Below are positions 56,352 through 64,000 of a DNA stretch of 64,000 nucleotides, in pieces. Numbering within the stretch: position 1 is the first letter of the stretch; each line of letters begins with the position of its first letter. A program made the position numbers and the translations under genes. Source of the stretch: Desulforamulus ruminis DSM 2154. Its GTDB lineage: Bacteria; Bacillota; Desulfotomaculia; Desulfotomaculales; Desulfotomaculaceae. Below the pieces are notes generated by a model. That model was not told the DNA's origin and searched no databases. It saw nothing but the letters and a program-made list of their open reading frames with translations. The stretch spans positions 1,798,001-1,862,000 of the forward strand of contig NC_015589.1 of the NCBI RefSeq assembly GCF_000215085.1. The letters run 5' to 3'.

Positions 56352-56381
56352 TTGAGCTTTAATACTTTGAAAGTTTATAAT
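56352..56381 (+). promoter_or_regulatory. Promoter of the ArsB/NhaD transporter gene
   Basis: TTGAGC (56352-56357), 18 bases, TATAAT (56376-56381), 33 bp before ATG 56414. Confidence 0.6.
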
Positions 56382-56413
56382 ATATTAGTGCTAACGTAAG
56401 GAGATGTTCTTAA

Positions 56414-57697
56414 ATGGAAGTTACAAATCAAGTAATTTTTGCCACAGTTGTTTTTCTAATTACTTATGCAGTTATTATCTCTGAAAAGATTCACCGGGCA
56501 GTGGTTGCCCTTTTTGGGGCCATGCTGGTCATTGTAGGGGGGGTTCTGCATCAGGAAAAGGCTGTTCAGGCCATTGATTTCAATACCATCGGTCTTCTGG
56601 TGGGAATGATGATTATTGTTGGCATTGCCAGAAATTCAGGTGTTTTTGAGTATCTGGCGGTTAAAGCTGCCAAAAGAAGCAAGGGAGAGCCTCTGGCCAT
56701 CATGGTTTCCCTGTCCATTATCACAGCTATTTTGTCGGCGCTTCTGGACAATGTAACAACGGTACTGCTGATTGTACCGGTGACTTTTTCCATTGCCAGG
56801 GCTTTGGAAATAAACCCTATGCCCATTCTCTTTGCAGAAATTATGTCGTCCAATATCGGAGGTACGGCTACCTTAATTGGAGATCCGCCTAATATTATGA
56901 TTGGTTCTGCCACGGGTTTAGGCTTTATGGATTTTGTTATGAATCTGGCTCCGATTGTGGTGGTTGTTATGGTTGTTACGATTATTTTATTGAAAATAAT
57001 TTATGGAAAACAACTGATTGCCCGGGAAGAACTAAAGAGGAACATTATGGAATTGAATCCCGAGGATGAAATTAAAGATTTGGTATTACTGAAAAAATCT
57101 TTGTTTGTAATCTTTTTAACGGTTGGAGGGTTTTTAATCCATCAGTATGTCCATTTGGAGTCTGCAACTATTGCTCTGACCGGGGCGGCCTTGCTGTTAC
57201 TGCTAACAAGAGACGAGCCGGAGCATGTCCTGTCAGCGGTAGAATGGCCGGTAATATTTTTCTTTGCCGGACTGTTTATTTTGGTGGGGGCATTGGAGGA
57301 AGTCGGCATTATTGAATGGATTGCTAAGAAGGCTTTACAGATCACCGGGGGAGCCATATTGCCCACCGGTATGCTGATTCTTTGGATGTCAGCCATAGCC
57401 TCGGCCTTTGTGGACAATATTCCCTTTGTTGCGACTATGATTCCGCTGATCCAGGATATGGGTAGGTTGGGCGGCATTAGCGATTTGAATCCTCTGTGGT
57501 GGGCCTTGTCCCTAGGAGCTTGCTTGGGCGGCAATGGAACCATTATAGGCGCCTCCGCAAATGTTGTGGTAGTAGGTATGGCTGAAAAAAGGGGATATAA
57601 ATGGACCTTTTTAAGCTTTATGAAAGTAGCCTTTCCATTAATGCTTATATCGATCGTTTTATCGACAATCTATCTTTATCTGTTTTTTCTAACCTAA
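56414..57697 (+). CDS. ArsB/NhaD (ion transporter superfamily) membrane protein
   Basis: A 427-residue transporter with about ten membrane helices. ILSALLDNVTTVLLIVPVTF and SSNIGGTATLIGDPPNIMIG are the first re-entrant motif; ASAFVDNIPFVATMIPLI and GNGTIIGASANVV the second. These fit Na+/H+ antiporter or anion carriers of the ArsB/NhaD group. ATG 56414 follows AAGGAGATG. Substrate unresolved. Confidence 0.87.
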   Translation: MEVTNQVIFATVVFLITYAVIISEKIHRAVVALFGAMLVIVGGVLHQEKAVQAIDFNTIGLLVGMMIIVGIARNSGVFEYLAVKAAKRSKGEPLAIMVSLSIITAILSALLDNVTTVLLIVPVTFSIARALEINPMPILFAEIMSSNIGGTATLIGDPPNIMIGSATGLGFMDFVMNLAPIVVVVMVVTIILLKIIYGKQLIAREELKRNIMELNPEDEIKDLVLLKKSLFVIFLTVGGFLIHQYVHLESATIALTGAALLLLLTRDEPEHVLSAVEWPVIFFFAGLFILVGALEEVGIIEWIAKKALQITGGAILPTGMLILWMSAIASAFVDNIPFVATMIPLIQDMGRLGGISDLNPLWWALSLGACLGGNGTIIGASANVVVVGMAEKRGYKWTFLSFMKVAFPLMLISIVLSTIYLYLFFLT

Positions 57698-57747
57698 AGA
57701 GAAATTCCTTTTAACTCTATGAAAAAAAGCAGGAAACGATATAATAA

Positions 57748-58212
57748 CTAGTTTACAAAAACAAAATGGTGTTCCGGGTCCCAGGAGATATCCATATCCA
57801 GAATCTCAGAGAAAACCTGGCCGGGGACGAGCAATCGTTCCTTTTCCAGCTTACACGGGCTGCCCAGGGAAATAACTCGATCATTTAAGAGGACGTCGTT
57901 TCTGCCCGGGTAAAGTCCTAGTCTCAAACCCTGGTGATCAACCATGGCCGTTTCCCTTTGGGCGTCCCATTCCACCTTGGAACCTAGAGCTTCTAGAGTT
58001 GCCCGCAGCGGAATAAAAAGAACTCCATTGATAAATAAAGGATCCTGATCCGTAGTGATTTTCTGTCCGTTAACGAGAAGGCTAAAGGGCGGGAAGGGAG
58101 GCGGGGATGGAGGTGCCGGTGGCAAAGGTTCCTGTGAAGCCAAGGCTATTTGGGTTTGCAAAAGCAGCGTAAGCACAAAAGTCGCTGTGATGGAAAAAAA
58201 GCGATATTTCAT
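57748..58212 (-). CDS. Secreted protein with CuAO_N1-like stalk domain
   Basis: A 154-residue protein: signal peptide (RFFSITATFVLTLLLQTQIA, cleavage near ALA), a Pro-rich linker (PPAPPSPPPFPPF) and one stalk domain (LVNGQKITTDQDPLFINGVL, FIPLRATLEALGSKVEW). ATG 58212 follows AAGGAGG. It is the second such protein in the window but differs in composition from that at 16760. Confidence 0.8.
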   Translation of the reverse strand: MKYRFFSITATFVLTLLLQTQIALASQEPLPPAPPSPPPFPPFSLLVNGQKITTDQDPLFINGVLFIPLRATLEALGSKVEWDAQRETAMVDHQGLRLGLYPGRNDVLLNDRVISLGSPCKLEKERLLVPGQVFSEILDMDISWDPEHHFVFVN

Positions 58213-58401
58213 AAGCGTAACCTCCTTGAGATTTACAAATGGTGAATGGATTCTTTGCCTAGTTATCGGCCTTAATATAAAAAATCTTTGCAATTTTTAA
58301 CTCAATATTCTTTAGGGAACGAGGGAGTGGTGAAAACGACTTTTTAGCAGCAGGCCAAAGAACAGGTAGATATACAAACAAGCAATTAAATAATCGCTAC
58401 T

Positions 58402-58505
58402 AATAGAACGCGGATTTAACGGATGATACGGATTTGCGCGGATATTTAATAAAAATTAAAAAAATCCGTGAGAATCAGTAAAAATCCGTAAAAGTCGTGT
58501 TCTAT
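58402..58505. repeat. Palindromic ACGGATT/AATCCGT repeat, copy D
   Basis: Begins AATAGAACGCGGATTTAACG and ends AAGTCGTGTTCTATT. Its left flank (ACTTTTTAGCAGCAGGCCAA, then AGAACAGGTAG) resembles that of copy E. It lies in the 365-bp gap after the stalk-domain gene. Confidence 0.88.
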
Positions 58506-58520
58506 TATTCTTAAAATAAA

Positions 58521-58562
58521 GGCTGCGCAAAATGAACACAGCCTTTTGCGCAGCCCCTTTTA
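58521..58562 (+). terminator. Long hairpin beside repeat D
   Basis: GGCTGCGCAAAA and TTTTGCGCAGCC pair across tgaacacagcc, followed by CCTTTT. It can also serve as a minus-strand terminator for the zinc-ribbon gene. Confidence 0.65.
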
Positions 58563-58577
58563 CCACTATGCGGATTA

Positions 58578-58760
58578 TTAATTGGGTTGATGATTTTGCA
58601 TGTAATCAATAGCAATTTTTAGATGCTGCAGTTCCTCTTCGGAAAGTTTGCACCCGCATTTAGGACAGGAAAGAAAATCCTTTTGTAGAATCTCTTTAGG
58701 GTCTACGATAAATTGTTCTTCACAATCAGGACAAGTAAAACGCACATCAATTTCGCTCAA
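58578..58760 (-). CDS. Small zinc-ribbon protein
   Basis: A 60-residue protein: FTCPDCEEQF and LSCPKCGCKL form a four-cysteine zinc ribbon. A helical tail follows. TTG 58760 is 6 bases after GGGGGTG; the longer frame to 58775 starts inside that SD. Function unknown. Confidence 0.65.
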   Translation of the reverse strand: MSEIDVRFTCPDCEEQFIVDPKEILQKDFLSCPKCGCKLSEEELQHLKIAIDYMQNHQPN

Positions 58761-58779
58761 AAAATGCACCCCCAAACTA

Positions 58780-59091
58780 TTAACAGGCTTTCATCCTGTT
58801 TTTTTTCCTATTTGGTTTCTCTTTGCCCGTTTGGTTATTTTTTATGTGCCATCGGTATAATGAAAAGCAAAATACAAAGGTGCCCAAGGACAGCAGCATG
58901 GGTTCCCAGGAAAAAGCGGTGGATTTGGTCATCAACCCGTCCAAATATAATACCCCGGAGACAATGAAAATAGAACTGGACCATCCCATCAGGGTAATGG
59001 GCAGAATGCTTTTAGGCGGGTGATATATTTTTATGCCAATCAAAAAAAATACGGTGACCAGACTCCATACCCAGGGGGCAAGTATCATGTG
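58780..59091 (-). CDS. Small three-helix membrane protein
   Basis: A 103-residue hydrophobic protein (VWSLVTVFFLIGIKIY; ITLMGWSSSIFIVSGVLYL; MLLSLGTFVFCFSLYRW) with a basic Lys/Arg-rich tail. ATG 59091 follows AAAAGGAGCGGAACAC. Unknown family. It lies 19 bp upstream of the zinc-ribbon gene on the same strand. Confidence 0.6.
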   Translation of the reverse strand, partial: HMILAPWVWSLVTVFFLIGIKIYHPPKSILPITLMGWSSSIFIVSGVLYLDGLMTKSTAFSWEPMLLSLGTFVFCFSLYRWHIKNNQTGKEKPNRKKNRMKAC

Positions 59092-59249
59092 TTCCGCTCC
59101 TTTTGTATACTTATGTAAATTATAACTGCCAACCGCCAAATTTGGAAACATTTTGCGAAAAATTTCATGCCTGTTATAAAGAAGGTTATCCTATTGAAAC
59201 TTTTTGTGATAAATTAAGATGAGTAATCATTTGCTTGGAGGATTTAGCC

Positions 59250-60083
59250 ATGGAATTCTTTGATCCCCTTGGAATATTGAAACAGATGACCGGTACCGGA
59301 ACAAAGGCTAATGCTGAGTCCGATAAAAAAACGGTGGAATGCGCTAAATGCCAAGACCGGGGAATTTATATGGAGGGTGATTTCGCTGTTCCCTGTTCCT
59401 GTATGGCACAGAAATCTTTAGCCAATAAATTTAAAAACTGCCAGATTCCCAAAGCCATGCTGGGGCACTCCTTTGATCGTTTTAATTTTAAATATTACTC
59501 CAACAGTTTGAAGGAACCCAACTCCCAGAGGACCTATCTGGAAATTGCCCAAAAGACCTTTCATTATGCTAGGGAATTTGCCAGATCCTTTATCCGTGGA
59601 GAGGAAACCGAAGGTTTATTAATACAAGGGCCGGTGGGGTCCGGAAAAACCTTTCTGGCTTGTTGTATTGCCAATTTTATATTGCAAAATTGTGAAAAAC
59701 CCATCCTTTTTATAATTGTACCGGACCTGTTGGAAAAGATTAAAGCCAGCTACGCCAACCCTGCTTATCTTGCCGAGCATATTCTGGTTGAGGCGGCTAG
59801 CGAAGTACCGTTGCTGATTATGGACGACCTTGGGGCTCATAATTATACGGAATGGACGCAAAATAAAATTTATAATATCATTAATTACAGGGTGAACAAC
59901 CAATTGCCCACGGTGATAACCACCAATCTTGATTTATCCGGTGATTTAACCAAGTTATTGGGAGAAAGAACCGTTTCCCGCATCGAACAAATGTGTTATC
60001 CGCTCTGGCTGGAGCGGGAGTACAATATTCGGGAAGTGATTCGTCAGGAAAAAATTGCTAAACATATTACCGGATTGCTTTGA
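59250..60083 (+). CDS. DnaC/DnaI-type ATP-binding protein
   Basis: A 277-residue AAA ATPase. An N-terminal zinc-binding region (CAKCQDRGIYMEGDFAVPCSC, split by DRG) is followed by QGPVGSGKTFLACCIAN (Walker A) and LLIMDDLGAHNYTEW (Walker B), and the arginine-finger region SRIEQM. It resembles helicase loaders DnaC/DnaI or IstB. It stands alone and is not next to a transposase, favouring a loader role. ATG 59250 follows GGAGGATTTAGCC. Confidence 0.85.
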   Translation: MEFFDPLGILKQMTGTGTKANAESDKKTVECAKCQDRGIYMEGDFAVPCSCMAQKSLANKFKNCQIPKAMLGHSFDRFNFKYYSNSLKEPNSQRTYLEIAQKTFHYAREFARSFIRGEETEGLLIQGPVGSGKTFLACCIANFILQNCEKPILFIIVPDLLEKIKASYANPAYLAEHILVEAASEVPLLIMDDLGAHNYTEWTQNKIYNIINYRVNNQLPTVITTNLDLSGDLTKLLGERTVSRIEQMCYPLWLEREYNIREVIRQEKIAKHITGLL

Positions 60084-60193
60084 TCTTAAGAGGCTTTGTA
60101 TTTAGAGAAAAATAATTAAACAATTAAGAAAATAAAAGAAAAAGGGCATGTGCCTGTGAAAAAAAGAATTAGCTTATTTTTTTGTATGATCTA

Positions 60194-60221
60194 TTGACCT
60201 TTGTTTTGTTTCCGGTATAAT
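60194..60221 (+). promoter_or_regulatory. Promoter of the 15-codon peptide unit
   Basis: TTGACC (60194-60199), 16 bases, TATAAT (60216-60221). Confidence 0.7.
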
Positions 60222-60243
60222 GAATACAATATCGGTGGGGGTT

Positions 60244-60291
60244 ATGAACTGCATATGTTGCGGTTTAACTCTTGCCTACACACATTTTTAA
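60244..60291 (+). CDS. 15-residue CxxC peptide in its own transcription unit
   Basis: MNCICCGLTLAYTHF and stop. The ATG is preceded by GGTGGGGGTT as SD. A near-consensus promoter lies 23 bp upstream and an intrinsic terminator begins at the stop codon, giving a transcript of only about 90 bases. It could be a microprotein, a dual-function small RNA or a translated leader whose downstream gene was lost. Not recognised. Confidence 0.5.
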   Translation: MNCICCGLTLAYTHF

Positions 60292-60318
60292 AAAGTCCAC
60301 TACAGTGGGCTTTTTTTC
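60290..60318 (+). terminator. Terminator of the peptide unit
   Basis: AAAAGTCCACT-ac-AGTGGGCTTTT followed by TTT. Confidence 0.88.
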
Positions 60319-60422
60319 GTACTCCTGCCGCCTCTTGGGTTTTTATAAAATGGGCGTACCGCAAAGCAACTTTTTAATAACGCGCCAAAAGAACAGGCAG
60401 AGAATGAACGACCGGCTAAAGG

Positions 60423-60527
60423 AATAGAACACGGATTGAACAGATGATACGGATTGGCGCGGATTTTAAAATAATAATTTAAAAATCCGTGAGAACCCGT
60501 GGAAATCCGCAAAATCCGTGTTCTGTT
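60423..60527. repeat. Palindromic ACGGATT/AATCCGT repeat, copy E
   Basis: Begins AATAGAACACGGATTGAACA and ends AAATCCGTGTTCTGTT. It lies in the gap between the peptide unit and the DUF456 gene, followed by AAGGGGCTGG. Confidence 0.88.
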
Positions 60528-60556
60528 TTTTATTTTAGTATCTAAGGGGCTGGAAT

Positions 60557-61036
60557 TTATAATATGACATTGAAAAACCACAGGATCATCAGGGACTGCA
60601 GGATCAGTTTAAGGACGGCTCCCCCCAGGAATCCCAGCAAAGTGCCAAGGCCGGCCTTCACCGCCTGGTCCAAGGGTTTCCGGGCCATTAATTCTCCTCC
60701 TACGGCTCCCAGGAAAGGACCTAAAATAATCCCCGGGGGTCCTAAAGCCAGTAACCCGATCAGTGTGCCGATCAAAGAACCCCAGACAGCATACTTTGAC
60801 CCGCCTGTTTTTACAACCCCCAATACACCCGCCAGATAATCCACACCAAAGACAAAAAGCATCAGAATGGTTTGACCCAGAAAAAACTGCCAGGTTAAAT
60901 GGACGAAGTGATCAAAGAAGCCATAGATCAACATGCCGATTACCAGCAGAGGGGCTCCGGGAAGAACGGGAAGAATGGTTCCGGCCATCCCTGCGATGAA
61001 AAAGATGCTTGCCAGAATAATGCCGGGCACAGACAT
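60557..61036 (-). CDS. DUF456 family membrane protein
   Basis: A 159-residue protein with about four or five hydrophobic segments and glycine-rich turns (GTILPVLPGAPLLVIGMLIY; GSLIGTLIGLLALGPPGIIL; GPFLGAVGGELM). This is the DUF456 pattern; function unknown. ATG 61036 follows AGAGGTGGTAAA. Confidence 0.85.
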   Translation of the reverse strand: MSVPGIILASIFFIAGMAGTILPVLPGAPLLVIGMLIYGFFDHFVHLTWQFFLGQTILMLFVFGVDYLAGVLGVVKTGGSKYAVWGSLIGTLIGLLALGPPGIILGPFLGAVGGELMARKPLDQAVKAGLGTLLGFLGGAVLKLILQSLMILWFFNVIL

Positions 61037-61103
61037 TTTACCACCTCTTTTCTAAAACATTTTACCATAATTTACAGCCGGGCTTAATCTTATATTCTAT
61101 TTA

Positions 61104-61139
61104 TTGACGGATGCGTGATTCTGGAGATATAATCTCCAG
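61104..61139 (+). promoter_or_regulatory. murT promoter with -10 inside a perfect palindrome
   Basis: TTGACG (61104-61109), 18 bases, TATAAT (61128-61133). The -10 sits inside CTGGAGAT-ATA-ATCTCCAG (61121-61139), an 8-3-8 perfect inverted repeat. A repressor bound there would block polymerase directly. Confidence 0.65.
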
Positions 61140-61264
61140 GTAGGAAAAGGAAATCCGAGCCGGGAAAATAAATGAGTCCTTGGACATAAATCTTGGTTGG
61201 TAAAGTTTGCCGGTCTACCCGGAAGGGAACACTGAAGATATAATTTTGAAATGCGGTGGTTGCT

Positions 61265-62668
61265 ATGAAGAAAATTCGCTTAATGATGGCCATTTTTGCT
61301 GCCAAACTTGCAGCTTTTGTTAGCCGTCAACTGGGTTGGAAGGGTTCTTCTCTACCCGGTGTGGTGGCCAGAAAAATCTATAAGAACACCCTGAAGGATC
61401 TGGCCGGACAAGCCCGCAAGGGCGTAATTATGGTAACCGGGACCAATGGTAAAACGACAACCAACAATATGATCGCCGGCATCTTCCGGACCGCAGGCTA
61501 TAAAGTGGTCATAAATCAGGAGGGCGCCAATTTAATTACCGGTGTAACGGCCGCCTTTATCCGCCAGGCCAATGGATTTGGCCGCATTGATTGTGATTAT
61601 GCCCTATTGGAGGTGGATGAAGCCTCCTTTCCCCTGGTGGTACAGGAAGTGCGTCCGGAGACGGTGGTTGTGAATAATTTTTTCAGGGATCAATTGGACC
61701 GTTATGGTGAACTGGATAAAACCGTCGGCCTGGTAAGAGATGCCTTGAAAAAAATACAGTCGGTACAACTGGTGCTGAATGCCGATGATCCTCTGGCAGC
61801 CCAGCTTCAGGCCGCCACTGGGCATGGGGCGGTCTTTTTCGGTATCGCTGCTAATCAACGGCCTGAGACCGGAGCCAAACAAACAAGAGAGTCGCGGTTT
61901 TGCCCCCATTGCGGGCAGGAACTGCGGTATACCTATTATCAATACAGTCAATTGGGCGCTTATCAATGCCAGAGCTGTAATTTTCAACGACCTGTTCCGG
62001 GGATTGAAATTCTGGAAGTTCAAACCTCTCAAAACATCAGCCGCTGCCGGGTGAAATATCCCGGAGGCGAAATAACTCTGTCGGTCAATACGCCGGGTTT
62101 TTATAACCTATATAATGCGCTGGCAGCTTTTTCAGTGGGATATTTGAAGAATTTGCCGCCCCAGTCCATCCTCCAGGGACTGCTGCACTATACTCCCGCC
62201 ATCGGCAGAATGGAGACCTTCACTTATAAAGGAAAGCCGGTACTGTTGAATTTGGTTAAAAATCCCACGGGATACAATGAAGGCATCGCCAGCCTGTTAG
62301 ACATGGAGGGTTCCAAAAACGTATTTATGGCTGTTAATGATAATGATGCGGACGGCAGGGATATTTCCTGGCTCTGGGATGTGGATTTTGAACATCTGGC
62401 CCTGCATCAAGACCGCATTGCCCAATTTGTCTGCTCGGGCCTCCGGGGTGCGGAGATGGCCCTGCGGCTAAAGTACGCCGGCGTGGCACTGGAGAAGATT
62501 ACCGTTGTGGAGAGCATGGAAGAGGCCATTCGTAGAACTCTGGAAGGATCCGGGGGGCTTAGTTATTTATTTTCCACTTATACCGCTCTCTGGCCGGCCC
62601 AAAAGATATTACTGGAACTGGCAGTAAAGGAGGATTCCCATGCTCAAAATTTGTCATCTGTATCCTGA
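61265..62668 (+). CDS. murT: Lipid II isoglutaminyl synthase, MurT subunit
   Basis: A 467-residue Mur ligase-like ATPase. MVTGTNGKTTTNNMIAGIF is the P-loop, YALLEVDEASF the Mur core motif, and CPHCGQEL with CQSCNF the MurT zinc ribbon. The C-terminal DUF1727 holds VKNPTGYNEG and MAVNDNDADGRDISWLWDVD (with catalytic Asp). With GatD it amidates the D-Glu of lipid II. ATG 61265 is preferred; 61256 is also in frame. Confidence 0.94.
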   Translation: MKKIRLMMAIFAAKLAAFVSRQLGWKGSSLPGVVARKIYKNTLKDLAGQARKGVIMVTGTNGKTTTNNMIAGIFRTAGYKVVINQEGANLITGVTAAFIRQANGFGRIDCDYALLEVDEASFPLVVQEVRPETVVVNNFFRDQLDRYGELDKTVGLVRDALKKIQSVQLVLNADDPLAAQLQAATGHGAVFFGIAANQRPETGAKQTRESRFCPHCGQELRYTYYQYSQLGAYQCQSCNFQRPVPGIEILEVQTSQNISRCRVKYPGGEITLSVNTPGFYNLYNALAAFSVGYLKNLPPQSILQGLLHYTPAIGRMETFTYKGKPVLLNLVKNPTGYNEGIASLLDMEGSKNVFMAVNDNDADGRDISWLWDVDFEHLALHQDRIAQFVCSGLRGAEMALRLKYAGVALEKITVVESMEEAIRRTLEGSGGLSYLFSTYTALWPAQKILLELAVKEDSHAQNLSSVS

Positions 62669-63362
62669 TCTGCTCAATTTATACGGTGACAGGGGAAATG
62701 TGATTGCCTTTGTGCAGCGCTGCCGCTGGCGGGGAATTGCGGTGGAAGTAATGGAAATCAATATTGGGGAACCGGTAGATTTTTCAGAAGTGGACTTCCT
62801 GTTCCTGGGGGGAGGTTCCGATAGGGAACAAACCCTGATGGCCCAGGACCTGATGACTCGGAAAGAGGGGCTGCAGGCAGCCATTGAAAATGATTTGGTG
62901 GTGCTGGCCATTTGTGGCGGTTACCAAATGCTTGGCCAATACTATTTAACCCAGGAAGGACAGGAAATTCCCGGTCTGGGCTTGTTAAACCTGTATACCC
63001 GGGCTGGAACTAAAAGGCTGATCGGGAATGCGGTTATTGAAATGATGATCCATGGCGAAAGGGTTCAGGTGGCTGGTTTTGAAAATCATTCCGGTCAAAC
63101 CTTTATCAATGAACTTGAATCCTTGGGCAAAGTACTTTCCGGTTATGGGAATAACGGGCAGGACGGTACCGAAGGAGCAAGATATAAAAATGTCTTTTGC
63201 TCCTATTTGCACGGACCCCTGCTGCCTAAAAACAGCAGATTGACAGACTTATTCATTGGTCTGGCCTTGGCCCGCAGGGGACTGGATAATCGGCTTACAC
63301 CCCTGAATGATGAATTGGAGCAAATGGCTGCCGGGGTGATTACTAAGCGGCTTTTAAAATGA
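62640..63362 (+). CDS. gatD: Lipid II isoglutaminyl synthase, GatD subunit
   Basis: A 240-residue class I glutamine amidotransferase. The nucleophile Cys92 lies in LAICGGYQMLG and the catalytic His191 in SYLHGPLLPKN. NLYGDRGN starts the family. It supplies ammonia to MurT. It overlaps murT by 29 bases; ATG 62640 follows AAGGAGG. Confidence 0.94.
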   Translation: MLKICHLYPDLLNLYGDRGNVIAFVQRCRWRGIAVEVMEINIGEPVDFSEVDFLFLGGGSDREQTLMAQDLMTRKEGLQAAIENDLVVLAICGGYQMLGQYYLTQEGQEIPGLGLLNLYTRAGTKRLIGNAVIEMMIHGERVQVAGFENHSGQTFINELESLGKVLSGYGNNGQDGTEGARYKNVFCSYLHGPLLPKNSRLTDLFIGLALARRGLDNRLTPLNDELEQMAAGVITKRLLK

Positions 63363-63415
63363 GGTACCGTAAAGGGCGGAAGGTTAACTCCAGGTAAAAA
63401 ATTTAAAAATAAGCA

Positions 63416-63444
63416 TTGTCAGCCACCTTGCAATTTGATAAAAT
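63416..63444 (+). promoter_or_regulatory. Promoter of the 48-codon gene
   Basis: TTGTCA (63416-63421), 17 bases, TAAAAT (63439-63444). Confidence 0.7.
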
Positions 63445-63488
63445 AGTCACAAGAAGGAATACTGTATACAGGATACGGGGGTGGCGTT

Positions 63489-63635
63489 ATGCAATATTTA
63501 CTCACCTGGATCGAAGGTGAAGAGGTTTTTTACCGCCTTGTTCCCACTTTAGAATATGATCATTTGCTGCTGGAAGGCAAAAACTTAATTATTACTAAAC
63601 TGGATGAACCGGAATGTGAGAAAGTAACCCATTAA
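63489..63635 (+). CDS. 48-residue conserved-looking small protein
   Basis: Starts MQYLLTWIEGEEVFYRLVPT and ends PECEKVTH. It is acidic and soluble, with no membrane segment. ATG 63489 follows GGGGGTGGCGTT, with its own promoter and a terminator at 63698. Family not recognised. Confidence 0.65.
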   Translation: MQYLLTWIEGEEVFYRLVPTLEYDHLLLEGKNLIITKLDEPECEKVTH

Positions 63636-63697
63636 TAGGATGGGTGCTGATAAAATTCTGTAAACATTTTTATGATGAACAACCCCGTGAGATCAAT

Positions 63698-63720
63698 ACC
63701 ACCCTTGGGTGGTTTTTTTG
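63698..63720 (+). terminator. Terminator after the 48-codon gene
   Basis: ACCACCC-ttg-GGGTGGT followed by seven T. Confidence 0.9.
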
Positions 63721-63974
63721 TTTTCCGGGGTTTATCTACGTTAACGGGCTGTTTCATCCGAGGCTTGTCCCGCCAAATATTCTTTTATCGAGTAACGCTT
63801 TATTGGAATAAGGAATAGGATGATGCAGGCTACCTAAAAACGGTAAAAAACGCCGTATTGTTCCAAGCTGAGACCCTGTTACTTTTAGTACAAACCGTCT
63901 TTTTGAGTACCCGGCGGCATATAAATTAGTTAATTACCCGCCTGATTAATTGCCATAAAGGAGTGATCAAATAA
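63721..63974. other. Leader of the gene leaving the right edge
   Basis: No gene seen. Small dyads (ACGG-taaaaa-cGCCGT near 63839-63855; CCCGGCGG and CCCGCC near 63910-63943) may fold, but no known riboswitch was identified. Confidence 0.3.
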
Positions 63975-64000
63975 GTGGATTTTTTAAAACGCCTGGAAGA
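63975..64000 (+). CDS. Start of a gene cut by the window edge
   Basis: GTG 63975 reads MDFLKRLE and runs off the window. AAAGGAGTGA lies 12 bases upstream. Only eight codons are visible; no identity can be given. Confidence 0.45.

Noticed and set aside
59250-60083. IstB-type transposition helper
   Set aside because: No IstA or other transposase is adjacent and the N-terminal Cys cluster fits DnaC/DnaI-type loaders.

Overview
The window reads as chromosomal DNA of an anaerobic, spore-forming clostridial Firmicute of the Peptococcaceae/Desulfotomaculum type. This is inferred from gene content, not from a marker gene. The main clues are strong Shine-Dalgarno (SD) sequences with frequent GTG/TTG starts, a Spo0M homologue, S-box control of methionine genes, the ylxM-ffh-rpsP-khpA-ylqD-rimM-trmD-rplS order, MurT/GatD, and an 11-subunit complex I without the NADH-oxidising module.

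Layout. 1-1.4 kb: a phage-like regulatory pair (63-aa HTH protein and divergent S24 repressor) with a candidate hammerhead ribozyme core at the very edge. 2.07-5.71 kb: a large CRISPR array (I count 55 repeats, the last one degenerate) with no cas gene in the window. 5.7-9.6 kb: CorC/HlyC-type membrane protein, MerR regulator, Spo0M, HtpX-like protease. 9.8-15 kb: a salvage cluster for SAM by-products (mtnP, mtnA, ahcY, class II aldolase, mtaD), which fits a dihydroxyacetone-phosphate shunt better than the classical methionine salvage route. 15.1-22 kb: RlmI-like methyltransferase, a low-GC island of two secreted-protein genes bracketed by opposite ends of an IS1182-like transposase and a 224-bp duplication, an AlbA_2 protein and a class III aminotransferase.

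22-29.2 kb: SRP and translation genes, then signal peptidase I, RbgA and RNase HII. 29.7-39.5 kb: nuoABCDHIJKLMN, preceded by a perfect TGTGA-N6-TCACA Crp/Fnr-type site. 39.6-44.9 kb: YraN, a Cys-rich mini-protein, a metallo-beta-lactamase-fold hydrolase, an ECF sigma factor, a candidate Fur-controlled small RNA, and a chemotaxis receptor gene under a c-di-GMP-I riboswitch. 45-51 kb: ACT protein, aminotransferase, ComM/YifB, and the SAM-I riboswitch-controlled metY-metA pair. 51-64 kb: mostly single genes, two frameshifted genes (DUF169, LysR), an unidentified probably structured transcript near 54.6-55.0 kb, a tiny CxxC peptide unit at 60.2 kb, and the murT-gatD operon behind a promoter whose -10 box lies inside a perfect palindrome.

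Several parts connect through SAM. The S-box tunes methionine synthesis, and the mtn/ahcY/aldolase/mtaD cluster recycles methylthioadenosine, S-adenosylhomocysteine and probably 5'-deoxyadenosine. At least five copies of a palindromic repeat built of ACGGATT/AATCCGT units sit between genes at 23.9, 40.1, 50.9, 58.4 and 60.4 kb. No tRNA or rRNA genes were seen. All identifications come from reading motifs by eye; no database search was possible.
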